Both the position numbers and the translations under genes were made by a program. Below, in pieces: positions 18,373-27,058 of a stretch of DNA of 64,000 nt; the first letter of the stretch is position 1; each line of letters starts with the position of its first letter. Below the pieces are notes generated by a model. That model saw nothing but the letters and a program-made list of their open reading frames with translations, did no database searches and had not been told where the DNA came from. This DNA is from Massilia sp. CF038. GTDB lineage: Bacteria > Pseudomonadota > Gammaproteobacteria > Burkholderiales > Burkholderiaceae_D. The stretch spans positions 434,001 through 498,000 of the forward strand of contig NZ_FQWU01000001.1 of the NCBI RefSeq assembly GCF_900129765.1, given 5' to 3'.

Positions 18373-19012
18373 ACGCCTGTTTGCGCTGGCGCTGTTGGCC
18401 TGCACTTGGGCGCACGCAGCCACCCCGGCAAGTGAAGCGCAGTGGATCGCCGCAGCGCAGACTGCGGTGGCCTTTGGCCAGGCCCAGGGTTTGCCGATCG
18501 AGCTGGAAGTGGTCAGCGGCGACGGCTTGTCCGGCCACACGCCAGTCGGCATCTGGAGCGAAAACGGCCGCTGCACCCTGGTGGTGTCGGCCAAGGACAA
18601 TCCCACCGCCGAGCGGGTCAGCACTATGGTTGACCCGGCGGTGCTCGATCTGTTTTTGACCGGTGCGGCGATTCATGAAGTGGGCCATTGCCACCGCCGC
18701 CTGCAGGGCTATCCCCATAACGAAAAACTGCTGCCCGTGGTGGCCTGGATTGGCCCTGTCAAGCAGTGGTTCACGCGCCGCATTTTGACGGAAGAAGCCT
18801 ACGCCGACATGACCGAAGTGGCCTGGCTGGCGCGCTACCATCCGCAGCAGTACGACGCGGTGATGCAGGAAATTCACAAGGTGCGCACGCGCTTTCGTGA
18901 ACCCAAGCATGACACCTTGCCCTGGCTGGAAATTGCCATGGCGACAGGCCCACGCGATGATGGCCGGGACTTGTTCTTGCTGGCTGACATGCACCTGTCG
19001 AGATATCGCTAG
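18365..19012 (+). CDS. Secreted HEVGHC putative metalloprotease, paralog 2
   Basis: The protein has 215 residues with a signal peptide (about 1-19, ending AHA). It shares the layout of its upstream neighbour: a QGLPIELEV strand (GLPIDITV in paralog 1), GRCTLVVS (GRCKLVLS), HEVGHCHRRLQG (HEVGHCYRVVQG) and EEAYADMTEVAWL (EEGYADLVALAWI). The ATG lies inside the end of paralog 1, so translation is coupled. The pair looks like a tandem duplication that has diverged. Confidence 0.75.
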   Translation: MIKRLFALALLACTWAHAATPASEAQWIAAAQTAVAFGQAQGLPIELEVVSGDGLSGHTPVGIWSENGRCTLVVSAKDNPTAERVSTMVDPAVLDLFLTGAAIHEVGHCHRRLQGYPHNEKLLPVVAWIGPVKQWFTRRILTEEAYADMTEVAWLARYHPQQYDAVMQEIHKVRTRFREPKHDTLPWLEIAMATGPRDDGRDLFLLADMHLSRYR

Positions 19013-19106
19013 TTTTTCCTTCGTATGTACGTTGTCGCACAGATTGACAACTTGGTTACGCAGTTAAATCACGTACCAACAACCATATATGCAAAGGGAC
19101 TCCACC

Positions 19107-20135
19107 ATGAAACCATTCGTCGCTACCCTGCTCGCTTCCGCACTGACTGCCGCTTTCGCCAGCGCCTACGCTGCTGACACCAAGCCGGACAATGCCACCT
19201 ACCGCACCATGACGGCCAAGGCCAGCGCCGACTACAAGCAAGCCTCGGCCCAGTGCACTGGCATGAGCGGCAACGAGCGCGCCGTCTGCATCGAAGAAGC
19301 CAAAGTGGCACGCGCCCGCACCAATGCCGATGCCGTGGCCCAGTACAACAACACGCTCAAGGCCCGCACCGCTGCCCGCAACACGCTGGCCAATGCCGAA
19401 TACGCGCTGGCCAAGGTCAAGTGCTCGGTCAGCACCGGCGCCGAAAAAGACAGCTGCCTGGCCAACGCCCAGTCGGTGCATGTGGCTGCACTGGCCGACG
19501 CCAAGGCCGACCGCGATACCCGCGTTGCCAGCACCACTGGCGCCACCGCAGGCGTAGACGACAAGGGCCTGGTGGCCAACACCAATACCACCGATCCAGC
19601 CAAGGCGGCTGCGGTCGACAAGTGCGCCCAGGTGGCCGGTCAGCCAAGCATCGGCTGCCTGATCAACAACAAGGACAACACGGTTGCCGCCACCACCGCT
19701 GGCACCGCGTCCACTGTTGCTGCCAACACGCGTGAAGCGGCCGGCAACGTCGCCCAGAAGACCGAAAACCTGGCCGAGCGCGCTGTCGACAAGACCAAGG
19801 AAGTGGCATCGAACATCGCCAACAAGACCGAGCGCGCAGTTGACCGCGTTGCCGACCGCACCGACAACGCGGGCGAGCGTACCGCCAATGCCACCGAAAA
19901 CGCTACCGCAAAAACCGGCAAAGTAGTGGCCGACTCGGTCATCACCACCAAGGTCAAGGCTGACCTGTTCAAGGAGCCTGAATTGTCGGCCATGGGCATT
20001 CACGTTGAAACCGAAAAAGGCGTGGTCATGCTCAGTGGTTTCGTTGACAGCAAGGCCGATGCCGACAAGGCCGTGCGTCTGGCCAAGAGCGTGGAAGGGG
20101 TCAGTCAGGTCAAGAGCGCCATCAAGGTGAAATAA
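19107..20135 (+). CDS. Secreted BON-domain protein with LEA-like 11-residue repeats
   Basis: The protein has 342 residues with a signal peptide (1-23, ending AYA). Residues about 24-180 are an Ala/Lys-rich helical region with spaced Cys pairs (QCTG, AVCIEEAK, KCSV, DSCLANAQ). Residues 217-271 are five tandem 11-mers of the type DKTKEVASNIA / NKTERAVDRVA / DRTDNAGERTA. The C-terminal 70 residues are a BON domain (SVITTKVKADLF to VKSAIKVK), as in OsmY. It is probably a periplasmic stress protein. ATG 19107 follows AAAGGGA. Confidence 0.85.
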   Translation: MKPFVATLLASALTAAFASAYAADTKPDNATYRTMTAKASADYKQASAQCTGMSGNERAVCIEEAKVARARTNADAVAQYNNTLKARTAARNTLANAEYALAKVKCSVSTGAEKDSCLANAQSVHVAALADAKADRDTRVASTTGATAGVDDKGLVANTNTTDPAKAAAVDKCAQVAGQPSIGCLINNKDNTVAATTAGTASTVAANTREAAGNVAQKTENLAERAVDKTKEVASNIANKTERAVDRVADRTDNAGERTANATENATAKTGKVVADSVITTKVKADLFKEPELSAMGIHVETEKGVVMLSGFVDSKADADKAVRLAKSVEGVSQVKSAIKVK

Positions 20136-20252
20136 GGCGGGCGAATACCATACGCAAGCCCGCGCACGCGTGGCTGTGGCACCCAGTGTGGCGCTGCAGT
20201 CACGCGTGCGCGCATGCTCAGCAAATAAATCGGAAGTGCGACTGGGCACGGG

Positions 20253-20258
20253 TATAAT
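20253..20258 (+). promoter_or_regulatory. -10 element placed for a leaderless HDOD mRNA
   Basis: Perfect TATAAT ends 6 bases before the GTG start at 20265, so transcription would begin at or within a base or two of that codon. No ribosome binding site exists upstream of the GTG. The -35 region (around 20230) is poor. Confidence 0.55.
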
Positions 20259-20264
20259 TTTCTC

Positions 20265-21104
20265 GTGAACAGACTCGAAGCCTTCGGATACATTGCCGCC
20301 CAAGCCGCGCGTGGGGAGATCACTCTCCCAACCAGCGTGAACGCCGCCTTGCGCCTGCAACTTGCCCTCGACAACCCCGATTGTCATATTGAAGACGCCA
20401 TCAAACTGGTGTTGGGCGAACCTCAGCTGGCGGCCAAGACGGTCGCTTTGGCCAACTCGGCCGCCTTCAACCGCAATGGCGATGCGCCGCTCACGAATGT
20501 GCGTGCGGCCGTGATGCGGGTTGGCTACCGCAGCCTGCAAACGCTGGTGGCCAGCCTGGTGGTGCGCCAGTTTGGCGCCCGCATTGTCGACCCGGCCCTG
20601 CGTGCCAAGGCCGAACAGCTGTGGGAGCATACCGCGCACGTGGCGGCGCTGTGCGCGGTCATTGCGCGCCGCGTTACCTTTGTTAATCCCGATACCGCCA
20701 TGTTCGCCGCCATCGTGCACGAAGTGGGCGGCTTCTACCTGCTCTCGCGCGCCGACGAATTCCCAGGCTTGCTGGACGACGATCCCGAAAAATGGGCCGA
20801 GCTGTGCGAAGAAGTGGTCAGCCGCGAAGTGCTGAAAAAACTCGCGGTGCCTGAGCCGGTGGCCAATGCCATCCTGGCGCTGCGCGATGGCTGGCTGACC
20901 ATGCCCCCCAGTACCTTGCTTGACACCCTGCTGCTGGCCAATCAGTTCGCACCGGTCGGCTCGCCGCTGGGCGTGCGTACCGAACCGATGCCTGAACACG
21001 CCGACTCGGTGCTTGATTTCGTGATCGACGATGCGACCCTGCAAAGCATCCTGCAAGAGTCGGACGACGAGGTCAAGTCGATGAGCGCGGCGCTTCTGGT
21101 GTAG
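20265..21104 (+). CDS. HDOD-domain protein
   Basis: The protein has 279 residues and is HDOD-like throughout (LPTSVNAALRLQLALDNPDCHIEDAIKLVLGEPQLAAKTVALANSAAFN, shown in part; RVGYRSLQTLVASLVVRQF). HDOD proteins are degenerate HD-domain signalling modules involved in motility, c-di-GMP and stress control. The start is GTG; the N-terminus MNRLEAFGYIAAQAARGE fits this family in related bacteria. There is no Shine-Dalgarno, see the -10 at 20253. Its last 32 bp overlap the convergent YdcF-like gene. Confidence 0.88.
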   Translation: MNRLEAFGYIAAQAARGEITLPTSVNAALRLQLALDNPDCHIEDAIKLVLGEPQLAAKTVALANSAAFNRNGDAPLTNVRAAVMRVGYRSLQTLVASLVVRQFGARIVDPALRAKAEQLWEHTAHVAALCAVIARRVTFVNPDTAMFAAIVHEVGGFYLLSRADEFPGLLDDDPEKWAELCEEVVSREVLKKLAVPEPVANAILALRDGWLTMPPSTLLDTLLLANQFAPVGSPLGVRTEPMPEHADSVLDFVIDDATLQSILQESDDEVKSMSAALLV

Positions 21105-21888
21105 GCACTGGCGCAGCATCGCGCTGCTGCCAGCGGTACCAGTACAGACCCACCCATTCGTGGGTGGCGTAGTAGGACCGGTACAAGCCGTTCGCGCTTG
21201 GTATCAGCATCCATGGCGTCCAGCGTGCGCGCGAGTAGAACAGCGTGGGCGCAGCCACCACCTCGATCCCCTGGCGCACAAACGCTTCCCGCGAGCGCGC
21301 CATGTGCATTGCCTGGGTCACCAGCAGCACCTTGTGCACGCCGGCTGCCTTGAGCATGCGCGCGCTGTACTCGGCATTTTCAGCCGTGGTGCGCGACTTG
21401 TCTTCCACCCACTTCACTGGTGTCTTGAACTCCTCGCGCAAGGCCCGCGCCATCGGCTCGCCCAAGGCCACTTCGCGCCCGCCCGAGGTGTCCATGCCGC
21501 CGCTGACCAGGATCGGCAAGCCAGTGGCATGATGCAGGTAAGCGCCGTAGTGCAGGCGCACCAGGCCCACCTGGTCCGGTACGTCCTGCCCCTCGTATTC
21601 GGGCGCCCGTTCGACGCTGCCTGCGCTGAGGACCACAATGGCCTGGGCACCGGTATCCTTGAATGAGGTCAGTGGCGCCGTCATCGCTTCCAGCGGTTGC
21701 ACCAGCAGCAGGGCGCCGGCATTGGTCGACAGAGTCAGCAGAAGCAGGACGCTGACGGCGCTGAGCGAACTGCCCAGCGCCGGCCATTTACGGCGCAAAA
21801 GCGCACCGAGCAGTATCAGGAGCAGCAGATTCGCCGGGGGCATGATCAGGATGCGCAGCAGCGTGCTGGCGGTGTCAGTGTAGGTCAT
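21073..21888 (-). CDS. YdcF/SanA-like DUF218 membrane protein
   Basis: The protein has 271 residues. Two N-terminal hydrophobic segments (about 12-30 and 37-60) are followed by a DUF218 domain (IVVLSAG..., ILVSGGMDTSGG, EDKSRTTAENAEYS, VLLVTQAMHMARS). Family members are thought to act in envelope or peptidoglycan metabolism, but the activity is not established. The gene ends inside the 3' end of the convergent HDOD gene. Confidence 0.88.
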   Translation of the reverse strand: MTYTDTASTLLRILIMPPANLLLLILLGALLRRKWPALGSSLSAVSVLLLLTLSTNAGALLLVQPLEAMTAPLTSFKDTGAQAIVVLSAGSVERAPEYEGQDVPDQVGLVRLHYGAYLHHATGLPILVSGGMDTSGGREVALGEPMARALREEFKTPVKWVEDKSRTTAENAEYSARMLKAAGVHKVLLVTQAMHMARSREAFVRQGIEVVAAPTLFYSRARWTPWMLIPSANGLYRSYYATHEWVGLYWYRWQQRDAAPVPTPEAPRSST

Positions 21889-22010
21889 GGAAGGTCCATC
21901 TTGAAAAGTTTGCCATTATGGCAGGAAGCGCGTGTGCTTACGTTGCGACAAATATTTTCCCCAGAGGGTAGACTTCTTGATACATTGACAAATAGACGCA
22001 GGAGATACCG

Positions 22011-22883
22011 ATGAAATGGGAAGGCAATCGCGAAAGCGACAACGTGGAAGACCGGCGCGGTAGCGGCGGCGGTGGCGGTTTTGGACTGGGCCGAGGCTCG
22101 ATTGGCATCGGTACCGTGGTGATTGCGCTGATTGGTTCAGCCGTGTTTGGCGTCAATCCGCTGACCATGCTCAACTTGCTCAGCGGCGGGGGCGGTTCGC
22201 CTGTAGTGCAGCAGGGTCCGCCACAGGCCGGTCCGGCCAATGACCGCCAGACCCGCTTTGTACGGACTGTACTGGCCGATACGGAAGACGTCTGGGGCAA
22301 GCTGTTTGCGGCCAAAGGCGCCACTTACCAGCCCCCGAAGCTGGTGATTTTTTCCGATGCCACCCGCACTGCCTGCGGAACCGGGCAAAGTGCGACCGGT
22401 CCGTTCTACTGCCCGGCCGACCAGGACGTGTACATTGACCTGAGTTTTTATACCCTCATGCAGGAACGGTTCGGGGTGTCGGGCGAGTTTGCACAAGCGT
22501 ACGTGATCGCGCACGAAATTGGCCACCACGTGCAAAATCAGCTCGGCATTTCCGAGAAGGTGCACGCCGCGCGCGAGCGCAGTTCCGAGCGCGACGCCAA
22601 CGCCATGTCCGTGCGTCTGGAACTGCAGGCCGATTGCTTTGCCGGGGTCTGGGCCTTCCATGGCAACCAGGCGCGCGGCATTCTCGAACAGGGCGATGTC
22701 GCCTCAGCGCTGAAAGCGGCCTCTGCCATTGGGGATGATGCGCTGCAGCGGCAGGCGCGCGGGACGGTGGTACCGGATTCCTTCACCCATGGTTCTTCCG
22801 AGCAGCGCATGCGCTGGTTCAACAAGGGCCTGGAAGCGGGGCAGATCGAACAGTGTAATACCTTCGAAACACGCCAGTTGTAG
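22011..22883 (+). CDS. YpfJ-family neutral zinc metallopeptidase
   Basis: The protein has 290 residues: a short polar start MKWEGNRESDNVEDRRG, a Gly-rich stretch, one transmembrane segment (about 33-55) and a periplasmic metallopeptidase domain with HEIGHHVQNQLG as the zinc motif. The family context RTACGTGQSATGPFYCPADQDVYIDLSF is well conserved. It is widely conserved in proteobacteria; its substrates are unknown. The ATG follows a weak AGGAG-like site (GCAGGAGATACCG). Confidence 0.92.
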   Translation: MKWEGNRESDNVEDRRGSGGGGGFGLGRGSIGIGTVVIALIGSAVFGVNPLTMLNLLSGGGGSPVVQQGPPQAGPANDRQTRFVRTVLADTEDVWGKLFAAKGATYQPPKLVIFSDATRTACGTGQSATGPFYCPADQDVYIDLSFYTLMQERFGVSGEFAQAYVIAHEIGHHVQNQLGISEKVHAARERSSERDANAMSVRLELQADCFAGVWAFHGNQARGILEQGDVASALKAASAIGDDALQRQARGTVVPDSFTHGSSEQRMRWFNKGLEAGQIEQCNTFETRQL

Positions 22884-23036
22884 GCTGGGTCCCAGCGGGC
22901 GAAACAGTGGCGGCAGACTGAATTCCACTTTTTCTTGAGTGGAAGCGTTAGTGCATGCTTGTACTTACTGTACTTTTAGGCAATACTCTGGCCCATCGCT
23001 GATTTTGGCCCGCTACGCCGCTCCTGGAGCGCTTTT

Positions 23037-23480
23037 ATGAAATCCACATACGCTGTCGTCATTTACTTGCTGAGCATGTCGTCCCTGATGGGCGCCTCGG
23101 CGCTTGCCGTCCCGGCTGCGGGCGCGGTTGTGTTCTCGCCCAAACAACTCATTTCCAGCGACATCAATGTCGGCAAGGGGGCCGTTGCCGGCCCCGGCAG
23201 TACGGTCACCATTCATTACACAGGCTGGCTGTATGCGCCACACGCGCCTAAACTGCGTGGCAACAAGTTCGACAGCTCGATCGGCGCTGCGCCCTACAGT
23301 TTCAAGGTGGGTGCCGGGTCCGTGATCCGCGGCTGGGAAGAGGGCATCAAAGGCATGCGCGTGGGCGGCAAGCGCCAGCTGATTGTGCCGGCCTCCATGG
23401 GTTTTGGGAAAGACGGGCTTGGCCCTGTCCCTTCGACAGCGAATTTGCTGTTTGAGATCGAATTAGTTGACGTGAAATAG
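23037..23480 (+). CDS. Secreted FKBP-type peptidyl-prolyl cis-trans isomerase
   Basis: The protein has 147 residues. A signal peptide (about 1-24) is followed by a single FKBP domain (VTIHYTGWLY, KFDSSIG, FKVGAGSVIRGWEEGIKGMRVGGKRQLIVPASMGFG, shown in part). It should catalyse proline isomerisation in the periplasm. CTGGAGC precedes ATG 23037. It is monocistronic and followed by a terminator at 23548. Confidence 0.93.
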   Translation: MKSTYAVVIYLLSMSSLMGASALAVPAAGAVVFSPKQLISSDINVGKGAVAGPGSTVTIHYTGWLYAPHAPKLRGNKFDSSIGAAPYSFKVGAGSVIRGWEEGIKGMRVGGKRQLIVPASMGFGKDGLGPVPSTANLLFEIELVDVK

Positions 23481-23547
23481 GGGTTTTAACCACATTGCAT
23501 GTCGACAAACCTTACACCTTCTGCAAGCAAACTTTTAGTACGAAATT

Positions 23548-23576
23548 AACCCGTTGAAATCTAGCGGGTTTTTTAT
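23548..23576 (+). terminator. Rho-independent terminator after the FKBP gene
   Basis: AACCCG (23548-23553) pairs with CGGGTT (23565-23570), followed by TTTTTATT. The stem is short but the T-tract is good. Confidence 0.75.
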
Positions 23577-23668
23577 TGGGCATGAAATTTGCTCACAATG
23601 TAACAGCGCATCGCAAGATGCCTGAGCGTAGTGAGAGATTGATTCAATAAAAAACTAAAAGGAAAATC

Positions 23669-24733
23669 ATGGTACACCGGAACTTTATCCTGAAGACATT
23701 GGTAGCTTGCACCCTCGCCGCTGGCGCCATGACTGGCGCAAACGCGAACATCATTACTCCCAGCCCGTACGTTCCCCTGATTTCAGCCGGCGCCTTGCCG
23801 GACAGCCCGGCTGGCCGCGTGGATCCAAACGTGGCCGGCTCGCCTTATTCGGGCGTGGTCAGCATCAACATCCGTTATGACGGCCTGTCGTACATCTGCT
23901 CCGGCGCCCTGGTCGGCAAGCGTTCGGTGGTCTCGGCTGGTCACTGCGTCGATACCGACGGCAACGGCGCCCTGGTGGACATCAACAAGCCAGGCAGCGA
24001 TGTCCGGGTGGTGTTCAACAGCAACGGTACCTACAATGCCGTGATGACTGCGACCAAAGTGTCGATGAACGAAAACTATCAGGGCTTCGGCAATTGCCCG
24101 GTTGGCGTGCCTGGCTTCTGCGTGAATGACGATATTTCGGTGATCACGCTGGGCGAAGATGCCCCAGCAAGCGCGAAGATCTACAAGGTGGCTGTCAATC
24201 CTCTGCTGAGCGGCACCCGTACCTATCTGGCCGGTTACGGCACCACCGGTGACGGCGTCAATGGTTATACCCAGGGCCCTGCATTCAATATCAAACGCAC
24301 GGGCGGCAACTACGTCGATCTGTTCGACAGCGACGATGAGCAGAACTTCACCGGTGGCCCGAGCGAAGTCTGGTATGCCGACTTCGATGGCGGCGGCCGT
24401 GACACCTTCTGCGACTTTGCCGGCGTATGCTCGCCCGTGCTGGCCAATAATGTCGAAACCGGCATTGGCGGCGGTGACTCCGGTGGCCCATCGTTCATCT
24501 ATCAGTACGGTGAACTGATGCTGGTGGCGAACAACACCTTCGGCAACAGCTTCCTGTATGACGACGGCCAGTTCGGCACCTACTTCGGTGGCATCGTGCT
24601 GGGCAGCTACGCAGATTACCTGCAGCGCGCAACCGGCGGTGACATCACCTTCGTCCCCGAGCCAGGCAGTTTCGCGCTGTTCGGCCTGGGCGCGCTGGCT
24701 TTGCTGGGCGCACGTCGCCGCAACAAGCAATAA
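23669..24733 (+). CDS. PEP-CTERM trypsin-like serine protease, paralog 1
   Basis: The protein has 354 residues. A signal peptide (about 1-27) is followed by an S1-like domain with catalytic His92 (SAGHC), Asp155 (NDDISVITL) and Ser271 (GGGDSGGPS). The C-terminus is a complete PEP-CTERM signal: VPEPGSFALFGLGALALLG, then ARRRNKQ. It should be exported, processed and anchored by the exosortase/EPS pathway. AAGGAAA precedes the ATG. A close paralog follows at 24990, with a terminator between them. Confidence 0.93.
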   Translation: MVHRNFILKTLVACTLAAGAMTGANANIITPSPYVPLISAGALPDSPAGRVDPNVAGSPYSGVVSINIRYDGLSYICSGALVGKRSVVSAGHCVDTDGNGALVDINKPGSDVRVVFNSNGTYNAVMTATKVSMNENYQGFGNCPVGVPGFCVNDDISVITLGEDAPASAKIYKVAVNPLLSGTRTYLAGYGTTGDGVNGYTQGPAFNIKRTGGNYVDLFDSDDEQNFTGGPSEVWYADFDGGGRDTFCDFAGVCSPVLANNVETGIGGGDSGGPSFIYQYGELMLVANNTFGNSFLYDDGQFGTYFGGIVLGSYADYLQRATGGDITFVPEPGSFALFGLGALALLGARRRNKQ

Positions 24734-24758
24734 GCTCTGACCCCACGGGGTCAAGCTG

Positions 24759-24790
24759 ACCGTCCAGTGCGAGCTGGACGGTTTTTTTTC
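24759..24790 (+). terminator. Rho-independent terminator after protease 1
   Basis: ACCGTCCAG, loop TGCGAG and CTGGACGGT form a 9-bp stem, then TTTTTTT. A smaller hairpin GACCCC-ACG-GGGTC lies just before it (24739-24752). Confidence 0.9.
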
Positions 24791-24989
24791 GCCTGTGTAT
24801 GCGGGCGACATATGCCTGTACATACGGACTTTTGTCGAGAAACTTTACATTTCATCACAAGCAATTTAACGTAAATACATTAAGGTATTGATTATTGGTG
24901 AGTTTTTCCATACGGCACGATTACTGCTTAGCTGAGCCGCGCACCCGCACTCATACGGGGGCGTCTCAACTAAAACTAAAAAGGAAATC

Positions 24990-26069
24990 ATGTCTTATCG
25001 GAATCAGTCTTTGAAGAAACTCGTTGGCGTTGTTGTTGCAACCGGGATCATGGCCGCTGCCGTGGGTCCGGCCCAGGCATCCTTGCTGCACCCTGTTTAT
25101 ACCCCCATGATCACCTCGGGCGCCTTGCCCGACTCGCCCCAGGCACGCGTGGATGGCAACACCCCTGACTCGCCGTTTTCGGGCGTAGTCAGCCTGTACA
25201 TTTCCAAAAATGGTGGTGGCTATATCTGTTCCGGCGCACTGGTGGGCAAGCGCTCGGTCGTGTCGGCCGGTCACTGCGTCGATTCGGACGGCAAGGGCAC
25301 CCTGGTCGACATCAATCAGCCCGGCACCAGCGTCCAGGTCGTCTTTAACAGCGATGGCGATTACAACGACGTGATCTACGCCAGCAAGGTGTCGATGGAT
25401 GCCGGCTACCAAGGCTTCGGCAATTGCCCGGCTGGTGTGGACAAGTTCTGCGTGAACGATGACGTGGCCGTGATCACCATGGAGCGTGATGCGCCCGCCA
25501 GCGCCAAGATCTACAAGATCGCCACCAATGCATTGCTGGCCGGCACCCGCATCACCATGGCTGGCTACGGCACCTCGGGCGACGGTGTGAGTGGTTACTA
25601 CGTCGAGCCCGAGTTCAATATCAAACGCGCGGGTGCCAACTACATCGACATGTTCGAGAAAGATGACGAGCAAGGCTTTACCGGCCGCGACGAAGTCTTC
25701 ATGGCTGACTTCGATGGCGGCGGCGAGGATACCCACTGCACCTACTTCAGCGTGTGCACCCCGCAGCTGGATAACGATGTCGAGTCCGGCATTGGCGGCG
25801 GCGATTCCGGTGGCCCATCGTTCATCAAGATGTACGGCGAATTGATGCTGGTGGCGAACAATACCTTCAGCACCCGTTATTTTGATGACCAGGTCGCAGG
25901 CAGCTTTGGCACCGCCATGGGCGGCATGGTACTGCGCAGCTATGCAGACTATCTGCAGCGCGCCACTGGCGGCGACGTGACGTTCGTGCCCGAGCCAGGC
26001 AGCTTCGCGCTGTTCGGCCTGGGCGCGCTGGCGCTGGTCGGCGCACGCCGTCGTCAGATCGGCAAATAA
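24990..26069 (+). CDS. PEP-CTERM trypsin-like serine protease, paralog 2
   Basis: The protein has 359 residues. A signal peptide (about 1-30, ending AQA) and an intact triad His95, Asp158, Ser273 are visible. The PEP-CTERM tail VPEPGSFALFGLGALALVG then ARRRQIGK is nearly identical to paralog 1. The two proteases share most of their sequence, including the IKRxGxNYxD and ADFDGGG blocks, so they arose by tandem duplication. AAAAAGGAAATC precedes the ATG. The 256-bp gap upstream is AT-richer than its surroundings and should hold its own promoter. Confidence 0.93.
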   Translation: MSYRNQSLKKLVGVVVATGIMAAAVGPAQASLLHPVYTPMITSGALPDSPQARVDGNTPDSPFSGVVSLYISKNGGGYICSGALVGKRSVVSAGHCVDSDGKGTLVDINQPGTSVQVVFNSDGDYNDVIYASKVSMDAGYQGFGNCPAGVDKFCVNDDVAVITMERDAPASAKIYKIATNALLAGTRITMAGYGTSGDGVSGYYVEPEFNIKRAGANYIDMFEKDDEQGFTGRDEVFMADFDGGGEDTHCTYFSVCTPQLDNDVESGIGGGDSGGPSFIKMYGELMLVANNTFSTRYFDDQVAGSFGTAMGGMVLRSYADYLQRATGGDVTFVPEPGSFALFGLGALALVGARRRQIGK

Positions 26070-26088
26070 GTACCTGCGCGTGAAGAAG

Positions 26089-26112
26089 GGCGGCCTGCGG
26101 GCCGCCTTTTTT
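26089..26112 (+). terminator. Rho-independent terminator after protease 2
   Basis: GGCGGCC, loop TGCG and GGCCGCC, then TTTTTT, 20 bp after the stop codon. Confidence 0.9.
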
Positions 26113-26192
26113 GTTGGCAGTTTTTGCGTGCTCACTGGCACGATCTACAAGCATCACAAGGGCACAATAGGGGCTCTTGAGAAGGAGCGCTG

Positions 26193-26501
26193 ATGCTGGA
26201 ACTAAGACCATCCTGTGAGAACTGCAACAAGGCGTTGCCGCCGGCCTCGACCGACGCGCGCGTGTGCAGCTACGAATGCACGTTTTGTGCCGATTGCGTG
26301 GACCAGGTGCTGGGCAATGTCTGCCCGAATTGCGGTGGCGGTTTCGAGCGGCGCCCCGTGCGCCCGGCCCGCAACTGGAAGAACAACAACTATCTGGGCA
26401 AGGATCCGGCTCGCAGCGATTGCACATACCGCCCGGTCGACCGCGCTGCGCACGTGCTGTTTGCCAGCGGCATTGCCGCGATCGCGCCCGGGCAGCGCTA
26501 G
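26193..26501 (+). CDS. DUF1272 zinc-ribbon protein
   Basis: The protein has 102 residues. The first 60 match DUF1272: MLELRPSCENCNKALPP, CSYECTFCADCVD and VCPNCGGGFERRP. Three CxxC pairs plus single cysteines indicate bound zinc. The C-terminal 40 residues extend beyond the usual domain and contain no recognised motif. AAGGAGCG precedes the ATG. Function is unknown for the family. Confidence 0.85.
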   Translation: MLELRPSCENCNKALPPASTDARVCSYECTFCADCVDQVLGNVCPNCGGGFERRPVRPARNWKNNNYLGKDPARSDCTYRPVDRAAHVLFASGIAAIAPGQR

Positions 26502-26614
26502 CGTTCCAAGCCTACAGCGGCGCAGCCCATGCACCTACTGCATGCTGGCCCGCGCGGTCCTAGCATGAGCAGATGCCGGAATGGTCCGGCACCGATCAAG
26601 CGAAGGAGACGATG

Positions 26615-27055
26615 ATGACTGACAAAGCAGAAAATCTGCCTGAACGGCAGGGCAAGCAGGGCGGCAGCGCCGATTCCAGCCAGCAGCAGCCGGTGGATCA
26701 GGGCGGTCATGCACGCCAGGGTGGCGGGCACGCCGGGCAGCAATCAGGCGGTATGGGTGGCATGCATGGCGGCGACCTGCACGATGTAGGCTCCGCTCAG
26801 AGCGGCATGACAGGCGGCGCCGGCATGGGCGGCAACGATACCGTCAGGCAGGCGCCAGAGGAGGGCCAGGCGGACAGCCGCCAGATCGCGGACGAAGGCA
26901 ATCTGCAGGGCGCCACGACAGATCAAAGCGCACAGCGCGAGGGCATGGGCCGCCATCGGCACGTACGTGCGAATGAACAGGACATCGATGCCGCGCGCGA
27001 TATCGATGCCGTGGGCGGGCGCCAGCCGGGCGCGCAGGATGCACGCCGTTCCTGA
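26615..27055 (+). CDS. Low-complexity Gly/Gln/Asp-rich hydrophilic protein
   Basis: The protein has 146 residues and no signal peptide or hydrophobic core. It is dominated by Gly, Gln, Asp, His and Met, with a GGMGGMHGGD patch. AAGGAG (26603-26608) is 6 nt from ATG 26615 but only 3 nt from the ATG at 26612, so the later one was chosen. The composition resembles intrinsically disordered stress proteins, but no family is recognised. The convergent lipoprotein gene ends 3 bp away. Confidence 0.65.
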   Translation: MTDKAENLPERQGKQGGSADSSQQQPVDQGGHARQGGGHAGQQSGGMGGMHGGDLHDVGSAQSGMTGGAGMGGNDTVRQAPEEGQADSRQIADEGNLQGATTDQSAQREGMGRHRHVRANEQDIDAARDIDAVGGRQPGAQDARRS

Positions 27056-27058
27056 GTG

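Noticed and set aside
19107-20135. BON gene repeats considered as a CRISPR or satellite
   Set aside because: The repeats are protein-level 11-mers with diverged codons, not DNA direct repeats with spacers; no CRISPR array was seen anywhere.
26993-27055. Gly-rich 26615 gene considered as substrate of the C39 exporter
   Set aside because: It lacks a leader peptide with a Gly-Gly cleavage context near the N-terminus and lies on the other strand beyond a lipoprotein gene.
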